From the NCBI RefSeq assembly GCF_004136315.1, contig NZ_CP029562.1, forward strand, positions 5,913,501-5,977,500: a stretch of 64,000 nucleotides of DNA. Direction: 5' to 3'. The notes under the pieces were generated by a model, which had not been told where the DNA came from, did no database searches, and saw only the letters and a program-made list of their open reading frames with translations. This document shows, in pieces, positions 8,127-15,520 of this stretch (positions are counted from its first letter, which is position 1; each line of letters opens with the position of its first letter). The stretch comes from Mesorhizobium sp. Pch-S (GTDB taxonomy: Bacteria > Pseudomonadota > Alphaproteobacteria > Rhizobiales > Rhizobiaceae). The translations under genes were made by a program, and so were the position numbers.

Positions 8127-9167
8127 ATGGCCGAAGAAGCCGAGGAAAAAAGACTACCGGCATCCGACAAGAAGCTGCGCGATGCCAAGCGCAAAGGCCA
8201 GGTTTCACAAAGCCGCGACTTTGTCTCAGGTTTCGGCCTGTGCGCGGTGCTTGCCTATGTCTATCTGGTCTGGCCGACCGCGTCGGCGCATTTTTCCGAA
8301 CTGATCGACACGATCACGGATTACAACGTCCCTTTCGGCGAGATTTTGCTGCGCAGCGGCCGTCACGCATTTTTCCTGCTGATGTACATCACAGTGCCGA
8401 TGGTTGCGATCGTCGTCGCGGTCACCCTCGTCTTCGGCATGCTGGCGACCTTCGGTCCGGTCTTTTCCTTCGAAACCATCAAACCGCAATTCGACCATAT
8501 CAACCCGGCCAAAGGCCTGCAGAAGATCATGTCCCTGCGCAACGTCGTGGAGTTCGTGAAGGGCCTGGTCAAACTGATCTTTCTGTCCACCTTGTTCGTG
8601 GTCATCCTGGTGCAGTGGCTGCAACCTTTGTTCGATGCGCCGGGATGCGGCATGTCCTGCATGACACCGATGCTGTGGGGGGTGATGGTCCCTGTCGGCA
8701 TTTCAGCCGCTCTCGCCTTTCTCGCGATCGGAATCTTCGACGTGCCGCTGCAGCGCTGGTTGTTCCTGCGCGACATGCGCATGACCACGACCGAGTACAA
8801 GCGCGAGCACAAGGACATGGAGGGTGATCCGCTTATCCGCCAGGAGCAGCGACGCCAGCGGCGGGAGGCGGTGCAGCAGCCGGCGCGGCTGGGTGTCCAG
8901 AACGCCGTCATCGTGTTTGCCGGCGACGAACTGGCGGTGGGGCTGCGCTACATCAAGGGCGAAACGCCGGTCCCGACAATCGTGGCCAAGGGACAGGGCC
9001 GCGCCGCACTCGATATCATCGCTCAATCCCGGTCAGCCGGCATCCCCATCGTGCAGGATGCGGCATTGGCCCAAGATCTCTTTGAAAAGACCAATATCGG
9101 AAACTATGTCGGCCAGAACCTGTTCTCGCCGATCGTGCGTCATCTCGTCCGTCACGGCCTGACATAA
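8127..9167 (+). CDS. sctU: type III secretion switch protein SctU (YscU/FlhB family) lacking NPTH
   Basis: The 346-residue protein has the family layout: a short basic N-terminus (KKLRDAKRKGQVSQSRD, 15-31), four membrane helices (about 35-50, 82-110, 148-165, 185-206), a charged linker and the cytoplasmic domain from about 220. The linker helix (TEYKREHKDMEGDP) and the GETPVPTIVAKG and GIPIVQD blocks are well preserved. The invariant autocleavage tetrapeptide NPTH, expected after VIVF, is replaced by AGDE (265-268). SctU/FlhB normally self-cleaves between Asn and Pro to switch substrate class, so this copy should be unable to do so. Family is certain; the lost cleavage is read directly from sequence. 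It is the last secretion gene before an 88-bp gap. Confidence 0.92.
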   Translation: MAEEAEEKRLPASDKKLRDAKRKGQVSQSRDFVSGFGLCAVLAYVYLVWPTASAHFSELIDTITDYNVPFGEILLRSGRHAFFLLMYITVPMVAIVVAVTLVFGMLATFGPVFSFETIKPQFDHINPAKGLQKIMSLRNVVEFVKGLVKLIFLSTLFVVILVQWLQPLFDAPGCGMSCMTPMLWGVMVPVGISAALAFLAIGIFDVPLQRWLFLRDMRMTTTEYKREHKDMEGDPLIRQEQRRQRREAVQQPARLGVQNAVIVFAGDELAVGLRYIKGETPVPTIVAKGQGRAALDIIAQSRSAGIPIVQDAALAQDLFEKTNIGNYVGQNLFSPIVRHLVRHGLT

Positions 9168-9255
9168 TCTCTATCCGAACCCTCAACTTTTCGGAACGAT
9201 CCCTTCGACGTGCCGTTGGGTCCTTGTGCATCCGTTGCAGAAAAGGAGATCAGGC

Positions 9256-9813
9256 ATGATGAAAACGGCACTTCTGGGCGCGACATGCGCGTTGCTGATT
9301 GGTGGCTCCGCGTTCGCGCAAACCGCAACGCCAAGCGCCGGTGGTTCGACGGAAACCGAGATGTCGGTTTCGACAAAGGATGTCTTTACGGCGCCTCCGG
9401 GCACCGACGCCAACACCGTGGGTTCGATCCAGCCGAAGGATGGTCAGATCCTGGCAACAAACTTCATCGGCCAGAGCGTCTATGAAAGCGACAAGGCCGA
9501 TGCGGCTACCGTCGGCAAGGTCAATGACCTTATCTTCACGCCTGAAGGCAAGATTGAAGCCGCGGTGGTCGGCGTTGGCGGGTTCCTTGGCGTCGGCGAG
9601 AAGGACGTCGCGGTCAGCCCCGACCAGTTGCAGATGGCGACACGCAGCGACGGCAAGACCTGGCTGGTCATGAAGGCCAGCAAGGATCAGCTCAACAGCG
9701 CACCGGCTTTCGACAGGAACAAGCTTGCGGAAGGCGTGGCGGCCCCTGGTGCATCCGATAGCGGCACCACGGCTCCGGCCGGAGGCGGCACGGCCTCTCC
9801 GCCGGCGCAGTAA
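9256..9813 (+). CDS. exported PRC-barrel domain protein
   Basis: The 185-residue protein has a typical signal peptide cleaved after AFA (about residue 21). A PRC-barrel follows at about 70-145 (IGQSVYESDKADAATVGKVN, then IEAAVVGVGGFLGVGEKDVA), and the tail is low-complexity Gly/Ser/Thr/Pro. Such periplasmic PRC-barrel proteins are common in rhizobia and often respond to stress. ATG 9256 follows AAAAGGAGA by 6 bases; a second ATG follows immediately. It lies downstream of sctU on the same strand but after an 88-bp gap, so it probably has its own promoter. No functional link to secretion is shown. Confidence 0.85.
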   Translation: MMKTALLGATCALLIGGSAFAQTATPSAGGSTETEMSVSTKDVFTAPPGTDANTVGSIQPKDGQILATNFIGQSVYESDKADAATVGKVNDLIFTPEGKIEAAVVGVGGFLGVGEKDVAVSPDQLQMATRSDGKTWLVMKASKDQLNSAPAFDRNKLAEGVAAPGASDSGTTAPAGGGTASPPAQ

Positions 9814-9832
9814 GCAACAAGTCGCAATATTC

Positions 9833-9860
9833 AATCCGGCCCGGTCAACCGGGCCGGATT
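9833..9860. terminator. bidirectional terminator
   Basis: AATCCGGCCCGG (9833-9844) and CCGGGCCGGATT (9849-9860) form a perfect 12-bp stem with loop TCAA between the convergent PRC-barrel gene and the livF-type gene. On the plus strand it runs into TCCTCC; A/T ends on both sides suit use in both directions. Confidence 0.85.
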
Positions 9861-9872
9861 TCCTCCGTAGTG

Positions 9873-10565
9873 CTATCCCCCCAAATACAGCTTGTGCAGT
9901 TCATCCGGCGAGCGCAGCAGTGTCTTGCAGTTGCCGTCATAGACGACGCGGCCGCGGCGCAGGACATAGGCGCGATTTCCGATGCCGAGCGCAAGAGCGG
10001 CGAACTGCTCGACGAGGAGCACGGCAAGACCGGCGTCAGCCAGCTTGCGCACTGCCGCCATCAGCCGCGAGACGATGACCGGGGCCAGGCCCGCCGACAT
10101 TTCGTCGATCATCAGCACTTTCGGCTGGGTCAGAAGCGCTCGCGCAATGACCAGCATCTGCTGTTCACCACCCGAGAGCAGGCCGGCACGAACGGTGCGA
10201 CGCTGCAGCAGCTCCGGAAACAGGCCGTAGGCTTCGGAAAGATCACTGCCGTCGCGCAACGCCACCTTCATATTCTCTTCGGTGGTCAGCTGACTGAAGA
10301 TGGTACGGCCCTGTTCGACGTGAGCCAGGCCTTGGCGCGAGCGCTGGCCCGGCCGTGCTTTCTGGATTTCATGACCGTCGATGGCAATGGTTCCGCTCGC
10401 CACCGGAATGATGCCCGAGAGACCTTCGAGCAGTGTCGTCTTGCCGGCACCGTTGGCTCCCAGAACAACACTGATCGAACCGCTTTCGACACGCGCATCG
10501 ATCCCGGTGACCACAGGCAGTTCGGAGCGGCTGATCGACAGCGAGGAAATGACAAGTTCACTCAT
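9873..10565 (-). CDS. livF: branched-chain amino acid/amide ABC transporter ATP-binding protein (LivF type)
   Basis: This 230-residue ATPase shows Walker A GANGAGKT (36-43), signature LSGGEQQM and a Walker B whose last position is MIDEM, where most LivF proteins have LDEP. It is of the short LivF class. It ends the transport operon and overlaps the fused permease/ATPase gene by 4 bases. Together with that protein, LivH and the binding protein at 13190 it makes a complete HAAT-family importer. The substrate is not predictable from sequence; the co-transcribed aminotransferase, amidohydrolase and dehydrogenases suggest a small amine or amide. Confidence 0.92.
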   Translation of the reverse strand: MSELVISSLSISRSELPVVTGIDARVESGSISVVLGANGAGKTTLLEGLSGIIPVASGTIAIDGHEIQKARPGQRSRQGLAHVEQGRTIFSQLTTEENMKVALRDGSDLSEAYGLFPELLQRRTVRAGLLSGGEQQMLVIARALLTQPKVLMIDEMSAGLAPVIVSRLMAAVRKLADAGLAVLLVEQFAALALGIGNRAYVLRRGRVVYDGNCKTLLRSPDELHKLYLGG

Positions 10566-12274
10566 GCCGCGACGCTTTCCTCGATGCCGAGATAGGCTCG
10601 TTTGACGGGACCCTGATCCAGAACCACGGCGGGCGGACCGGATGCGATGACGCGGCCGAAGTCGAGCACCGTGACCTGGCTGCAGGCAGCGCGCACCAGA
10701 TCCATGTCGTGCTCGACCAACAATACGGAAGACCCGAAACGTGCGGGAATTTCCGCGATGCGCTTGCCGAGCCTAAGTGTCTCTTCATGGGACTGGCCGG
10801 CTGCCGGCTCGTCGAGCAGGATGATGGCTGGTCTTGCCGCAACCACGCCGGCAACATCGAGCAAGCGGCGTGTGCCGGCATCGACTGCCACCACCGGCGT
10901 TTCCGGGTTCGGGCAGTCCAGCCAGTCCAGCATGGCGCGAACCTCGGCCTCGCTAAGATTGCCGGCGGCAAGGCGCAGATAGCCGCCCACCGTCAATTCG
11001 GGCGCGATACGATTGGTCTGCCATGTCCGGCGCACCCCTGCCCGGGCCCTGAGATGCGCGGCCTGCCCCTCCAGCGGCGTTGCACCCAGCTTGATCGAAC
11101 CTTCATAGGCGGCCAGGAAACCCGACACCGCGTCGATAAAGGTTGATTTTCCGGCACCGTTTGGCCCGATCAGGCCGGCAACCGAACCGGCTGGAATGGT
11201 CAGGTCGACGCCATCGAGTGCCAACACGGTGCCATAGCGTACGGTGAGCTTGTCGACTGTGAGTGCTGCGCCCTTGGCATGTTCGACGCGCACGGGGAGA
11301 TCTCCCTCGGATGATCTGCCGCCGCTCGGCCTGCGCTTTGGCGCCAGCTTGCGCAGCAAACGACGGTAGGTCTCGCTCATCGTCTCGCCGGTCGACAGCG
11401 CCTGCGTGGCGCCGAGCGCGAACAGCACGTTGCCGATGTCCTGCGGCAGGTCGAACCGGCGCAGGATTTCCGGAAACATGACGACGAGGAGACCACCGAT
11501 GATGGCGCCTTCCGCGAAATGCGCGCCGGTCATCACCGCGACCGCATAGAGGCTGAGCGACTGCATCATCGAGAAATTCTCGGCGACCAGCGTACCGAGA
11601 TAACCGGCTAGCAGTCCGCCGGAGATACCGGCGATAAAGGCGCTGATGGCAAAGGAAGACAGCTTGGCTTTGGCAACACTGACGCCATGGGCTGCAGCAG
11701 CGCGTTCGGAGTGGCGTACCGCCAGCCAGGAGGCGCCCAGCCGCGAGCGTGCCAGGAACTCCAATGCCACCGCAATGACCACATAGAAGATCAACGCGAA
11801 AGCGAAGTAGCCCTCGTCGCTGTCGAACAGTGCCGGCCTCGGCACCTGGATGAAGGCGGTCTGGCCGGGAAAAGTCATGGTCGCCAGGATGACGTCGAAT
11901 GCCGCAGCGAAGGACAGCGTGATGATGGCGAGGTTGATGCCGCGGAGCCGCAGTGCCGGAAGACCGATGGCTACGCCCAACGGTACGGCAGCGAGACCGC
12001 CGAGCAGGATCCAGAGCGCCAGGCCACCCGGCGCTTCTGCCAGGTTGAGATAGCCCACCGTCCAGGCGCCGACGCCGGCAAAGGACATCTGGCAGAGCGC
12101 AATCATCCCGGTGCGACCGGCGACCAGCCCCAGGCTCTGCAACGCCACGCCGGTGATCAGCACCGACGTCGCCAGGAAAACCCAATAGGACGACAGAAGC
12201 CCAGTGATGGCGCCGCCCAGCACGATGGCGGCGATGATAATGACGAGCGAGGCTCGAATGCTAGCGCGCTTCAT
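10562..12274 (-). CDS. fused ABC permease-ATPase (LivM-LivG)
   Basis: The 570-residue protein joins two normally separate subunits. Residues about 1-310 form a LivM permease with eight or nine membrane segments. A linker of about 25 residues follows, and about 345-570 form a LivG ATPase with Walker A GPNGAGKS, a signature replaced by the weak GTRRLLDVAG and Walker B IILLDEPAAG. The start at ATG 12274 has AGGGAGG 10 bases upstream and overlaps the LivH stop; the open frame extends further upstream inside livH but that part is not coding. Such LivM-LivG fusions exist in several alphaproteobacteria. The degenerate ABC signature is notable. Confidence 0.88.
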   Translation of the reverse strand: MKRASIRASLVIIIAAIVLGGAITGLLSSYWVFLATSVLITGVALQSLGLVAGRTGMIALCQMSFAGVGAWTVGYLNLAEAPGGLALWILLGGLAAVPLGVAIGLPALRLRGINLAIITLSFAAAFDVILATMTFPGQTAFIQVPRPALFDSDEGYFAFALIFYVVIAVALEFLARSRLGASWLAVRHSERAAAAHGVSVAKAKLSSFAISAFIAGISGGLLAGYLGTLVAENFSMMQSLSLYAVAVMTGAHFAEGAIIGGLLVVMFPEILRRFDLPQDIGNVLFALGATQALSTGETMSETYRRLLRKLAPKRRPSGGRSSEGDLPVRVEHAKGAALTVDKLTVRYGTVLALDGVDLTIPAGSVAGLIGPNGAGKSTFIDAVSGFLAAYEGSIKLGATPLEGQAAHLRARAGVRRTWQTNRIAPELTVGGYLRLAAGNLSEAEVRAMLDWLDCPNPETPVVAVDAGTRRLLDVAGVVAARPAIILLDEPAAGQSHEETLRLGKRIAEIPARFGSSVLLVEHDMDLVRAACSQVTVLDFGRVIASGPPAVVLDQGPVKRAYLGIEESVAA

Positions 12275-13130
12275 CCCAGCGGGCCTCCCTTTGCGACCAC
12301 AGAAGCACGGCCAGGATGACCAGGAAGGGAATGGCGCTGCGATATTGAGCGATCGAGTCGATCGAGCTCGCCAGCCCCTCCAGCACACCGAGCAGAATGC
12401 CGCCGGCGAGCGTCAGCCAGAAGCTGCGGAACAGTCCGACGAGTGCCGCCGCCAGAGCCGGTACCACCAACAAGCTGAGCGTCATGAAATTGGGCGAACG
12501 CTGCGGCGCGATGATCATCAGCGCGAAGGTGGTGAAGGCGCCGGTGGCACCCCAGACCAGCAGCGACAGCAGTCTCACCTTCACGCCGATCAGTTCGGCG
12601 GCAAGCGGCCGGTCCGACAGCGCGCGCAGATGTAAACCGATGCGGGTGCGGTTGAGAAACAGATCGGACAGCACTGTGAAAAGTACGGCAAGGCCGATGG
12701 TGAGGGCCGACGCGATGGTCACCTCGACGCCGGCGAGGCGGAAGGCCGAGCCAGGAAACAGGTCCGGCATGACGCGCGGATGCTGGCCACCGGTCAGCCT
12801 GAGACCGATTGCGATCAGGCCGACCAGCAGGGCCGCGGTTACCGCGGCCTTGGTCGAGGGGTTCGCTTCGGCAAACCAGCGGGTCATGACGAAGCCGATC
12901 AGCACGCCGACGGCCGCACCGACCAGAATGCCCGCAATCACGGACGGAAACGTCGGATAACCGGACTCGGTCAAGGCAATCAGTGCGAAGGTGCCGGCCG
13001 AACCGATCGCCGCGCCGGTAAAATTGACGACGGCGACAAGCCGGTAGGTGAAGACGGCGCAGACGCCGAGCAGCGCATAAGTGCCGCCTGCCGTCAGCCC
13101 CGCAATGGCGGGTGTGAGAAACGAATTCAT
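12261..13130 (-). CDS. livH: branched-chain amino acid/amide ABC permease (LivH type)
   Basis: The 289-residue polytopic protein has about eight hydrophobic helices and the LivH pattern (AGGTYALLGVCAVFTYRLVA near the start, IGVKVRLLSLLVWGATGAF in the middle). It pairs with the fused LivM-LivG protein. ATG 13130 is used because a strong hairpin terminator lies just upstream at 13144-13177; an in-frame ATG at 13166 would put that hairpin inside the gene. The stop overlaps the start of the next gene by 14 bases. Confidence 0.9.
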   Translation of the reverse strand: MNSFLTPAIAGLTAGGTYALLGVCAVFTYRLVAVVNFTGAAIGSAGTFALIALTESGYPTFPSVIAGILVGAAVGVLIGFVMTRWFAEANPSTKAAVTAALLVGLIAIGLRLTGGQHPRVMPDLFPGSAFRLAGVEVTIASALTIGLAVLFTVLSDLFLNRTRIGLHLRALSDRPLAAELIGVKVRLLSLLVWGATGAFTTFALMIIAPQRSPNFMTLSLLVVPALAAALVGLFRSFWLTLAGGILLGVLEGLASSIDSIAQYRSAIPFLVILAVLLWSQREARWDEAR

Positions 13131-13143
13131 CGATGATCCCGAG

Positions 13144-13177
13144 TGAAAAAGAGGACGGCAGAACATGTCTGCCGTCC
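13144..13177 (-). terminator. attenuating terminator between binding-protein gene and livH
   Basis: On the minus strand GGACGGCAGA and TCTGCCGTCC (plus-strand arms 13153-13162 and 13168-13177) form a perfect 10-bp stem with a 5-base loop, followed by TCTTTTTC. It sits right after the binding-protein gene. Partial termination here would give more binding protein than membrane subunits. Confidence 0.8.
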
Positions 13178-13189
13178 TTCAGTCAGCGG

Positions 13190-14374
13190 CTACTTTGCGT
13201 CAGGAAGCACGACCCATTCAGGTGTTTCCACCTTCCAAGCCCCGCTTTCGAGCTTCATGACCTTGGTAGCGCGCATCGGCGAATGGGTCTTTGCTTCACC
13301 GAATACGTAAGGCGAGCCGGCGAGCGGATCCGAGATCGGCTTCATTTCCAGAAGCGCCTTGGTCACGCTTTCGCGCGTCACTTCGCCGTCGATGCCCTCG
13401 ATCACCTTGAGGAACATCTTGGCAGCCAGATAACCACCCTGCGAGAAAGCGGTGAGCGGCCGGCCGGCCTTGTTCATGTCGGCGATCCACTGCGCGTTGG
13501 CGGCAGATCCGGTCTCGGTGAAAGGCTCCCACTCTGTGCCGACATAGATCGGCTGCTTGGTGTCGGCGAGTGCCTTCGCCACCTGCACGGTATAGCCCGG
13601 GGCGAGGAACAACCAGTTGATGCCGCTGATCTTCTGGGCGTCGACGGTCTTGATGAGCTGCACCACCTGCGGCTCGACCTGGTTGGTCAGCACCGTGTCG
13701 CAGCCAGCGTCGCGCGCCTTGATGACATATGGCGTGAGATCGCCCTGGAAGGGCAGCGTGAGGTCGAGCAGATGCACCTTCTGGCCGCTGATCTTCTCCC
13801 AATCTTCGATGCCCTTCTTGTAGGCCTCCTGGGTGCCGCCGATGATGATGAAGAAAGCGCAGAATTTCTGGCTCTTCAGCACGTTGGTGGCGTAATAACC
13901 CATGGCGGTCGACAGGGTGAACGGACCGACATTGACAGGTGCCACGCTGGGTGAGGAGAAACATGCAGCGTCGACGCCAAGCCCTTGAACCGAAGAGATT
14001 TTCTTACGGTTGTAGTTGACGGCGTTGACGGCGCAGTCGAGCAGGCTGCCCGAACCGACAAGAGCGACGGCTTCCTTGTTATCGATCAGGTCGCGGGCCG
14101 CCTGGGCGGCCACCGCGGGATCAGCCTTGTCGTCGGCGATGGTGTATTCGATCTTGCAGCCGTTGATGCCGCCAGCCGCGTTGACGGCGTCAAACGCCGC
14201 CTGTGTCGCCTTCGGCACCTCGCTGAAATCGGCAGGGCCGGTGATGGTCGAAACCGCACCGACCTTGATGGTGCCGTTGGCGCAGGTCGGACCAGCGGCC
14301 GCGGCGCCTCCCGTCAGGGCGCCGATGCCGATCGCGGCAAAGACGCCAGAAAGCAGAGTTGATTTCCAATGCAT
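13190..14374 (-). CDS. ABC transporter periplasmic substrate-binding protein (Leu/Ile/Val family)
   Basis: The 394-residue protein has a signal peptide (cleavage after about GGAAAA, residue 27) and a type I periplasmic-binding fold with the family start GTIKVGAVSTITGPADFSEV. AAFDAVNAAGGINGCKIEYT is the usual LivK element. It carries five or six cysteines, more than most LivK proteins, so disulphides are likely. AAGGGGAG lies before the ATG. It captures the substrate for the LivH/LivMG/LivF importer encoded downstream. Ligand unknown. Confidence 0.9.
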   Translation of the reverse strand: MHWKSTLLSGVFAAIGIGALTGGAAAAGPTCANGTIKVGAVSTITGPADFSEVPKATQAAFDAVNAAGGINGCKIEYTIADDKADPAVAAQAARDLIDNKEAVALVGSGSLLDCAVNAVNYNRKKISSVQGLGVDAACFSSPSVAPVNVGPFTLSTAMGYYATNVLKSQKFCAFFIIIGGTQEAYKKGIEDWEKISGQKVHLLDLTLPFQGDLTPYVIKARDAGCDTVLTNQVEPQVVQLIKTVDAQKISGINWLFLAPGYTVQVAKALADTKQPIYVGTEWEPFTETGSAANAQWIADMNKAGRPLTAFSQGGYLAAKMFLKVIEGIDGEVTRESVTKALLEMKPISDPLAGSPYVFGEAKTHSPMRATKVMKLESGAWKVETPEWVVLPDAK

Positions 14375-14422
14375 TTTCTCTCTCCCCTTGTTTCAGGCGT
14401 GTCTACACGCCTTGATTGATTG

Positions 14423-15520
14423 CTACGCCGCATGCCTTTCGGACGCCTGGGCCGGGCGAACTCCGGCGAATTTCGCAAGCGTCCGTTCGATGGTCTCTCG
14501 GGCGATGTCGCGCACGATGAAGACGAGCCGGGTGCGGCGATCCGGCGACGGCCACGTATCCAGCCTGGTCGGTGGGTGAAACACGTGCTGCACGCCATGC
14601 AGCACCAGCGGCCGATCGATGTCGTCAGCCACACAGACCAGCCCCTTGAGGCGCAGAAGGTCCTCTCCCTTCAAGGCCGCTATGTAGTCCAGCCACGTTG
14701 CAAACGTCGTCCATTCCACCGGCCTGTCGATAACGAAGCTGTAGGACTGGATGCCGTGATGTAGCCCATGACCTTCGTGATGATGATCGTGGTCGTGGTG
14801 CTCACAGTGCGGACCGCATTCGTGTTCATGGTCGTGAACCGACTGTATCGCCTTGTCGAACCAGGCTGCGATCCTGTCCGCGCGCGCATCACCCAGCGTT
14901 TCCGCGTCGAGCAAGGTTTCCAGCGCTGCGTCCGCCACGAGGCAGCGTTCAGCGGCTGGTGCGAGTGCGGCCAGCCTGTGCTGCAACGCTTCCACCTTCC
15001 AGCCATCGACAAGATCGGCCTTGGTGATGATCAGACGATCCGCCACCGCCACCTGCTTGGCGGCTTCGGCGTGACGCTCCAGCGTCGCCGGACCATTGAC
15101 GGCATCGACCGTGGTAACGACGCCGGCAATGCGGTAGCGGCTGGCGAGATCCTGCTCCGCAATCAACGTATGCAGGATCGGTGCCGGGTCGGCCAAACCG
15201 GTCGTCTCGATCACGACGCGGCTGAGTTCCGGCAACTCGCCGCCGACAGCGCGCCGATGCAGTGTCTTCAGCGTCTCGACCAGATCACCGCGTACCGTGC
15301 AGCAGACACAGCCATTGTCGAGCAACTGGAACTGCTCTTCGCTGGCTTCGATCAGCAGGTGATCGAGCCCGATTTCGCCGAATTCGTTGACGATGACGGC
15401 AGCCCCCGCCATCGACGGCTGCTTGAGCAGCCGGTTGAGCAGCGTCGTCTTGCCGGAACCAAGGAAGCCGGTGAGGATAGTGACCGGGACAGCTATGCCG
15501 GCAGGGTCAGGTTCGCTCAT
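14423..15520 (-). CDS. CobW/COG0523 G3E GTPase, probable metallochaperone
   Basis: The 365-residue G3E GTPase has P-loop GFLGSGKT (18-25), the metal-binding CVCC motif (71-74), G4-type TKAD (166-169), a His-rich stretch (about 229-255, with 15 or more His) and a C-terminal CobW_C domain. COG0523 proteins deliver metals, often zinc, to client enzymes. Its start overlaps the end of the amidohydrolase gene by 14 bases, and amidohydrolases of that family need a metal. A dedicated metal supply for that enzyme or for the pathway is a reasonable inference. Confidence 0.9.
   Translation of the reverse strand: MSEPDPAGIAVPVTILTGFLGSGKTTLLNRLLKQPSMAGAAVIVNEFGEIGLDHLLIEASEEQFQLLDNGCVCCTVRGDLVETLKTLHRRAVGGELPELSRVVIETTGLADPAPILHTLIAEQDLASRYRIAGVVTTVDAVNGPATLERHAEAAKQVAVADRLIITKADLVDGWKVEALQHRLAALAPAAERCLVADAALETLLDAETLGDARADRIAAWFDKAIQSVHDHEHECGPHCEHHDHDHHHEGHGLHHGIQSYSFVIDRPVEWTTFATWLDYIAALKGEDLLRLKGLVCVADDIDRPLVLHGVQHVFHPPTRLDTWPSPDRRTRLVFIVRDIARETIERTLAKFAGVRPAQASERHAA

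Noticed and set aside
1..9167. Symbiotic Rhc-type T3SS with nod or tts boxes
   Set aside because: I found no nod gene, no TtsI gene and no convincing tts-box-like sequence, and the secretin is of Tad type.
12275..12388. Longer start for the LivM-LivG fusion
   Set aside because: It lies within livH, has basic antisense-like composition, and a ribosome site favours 12274.
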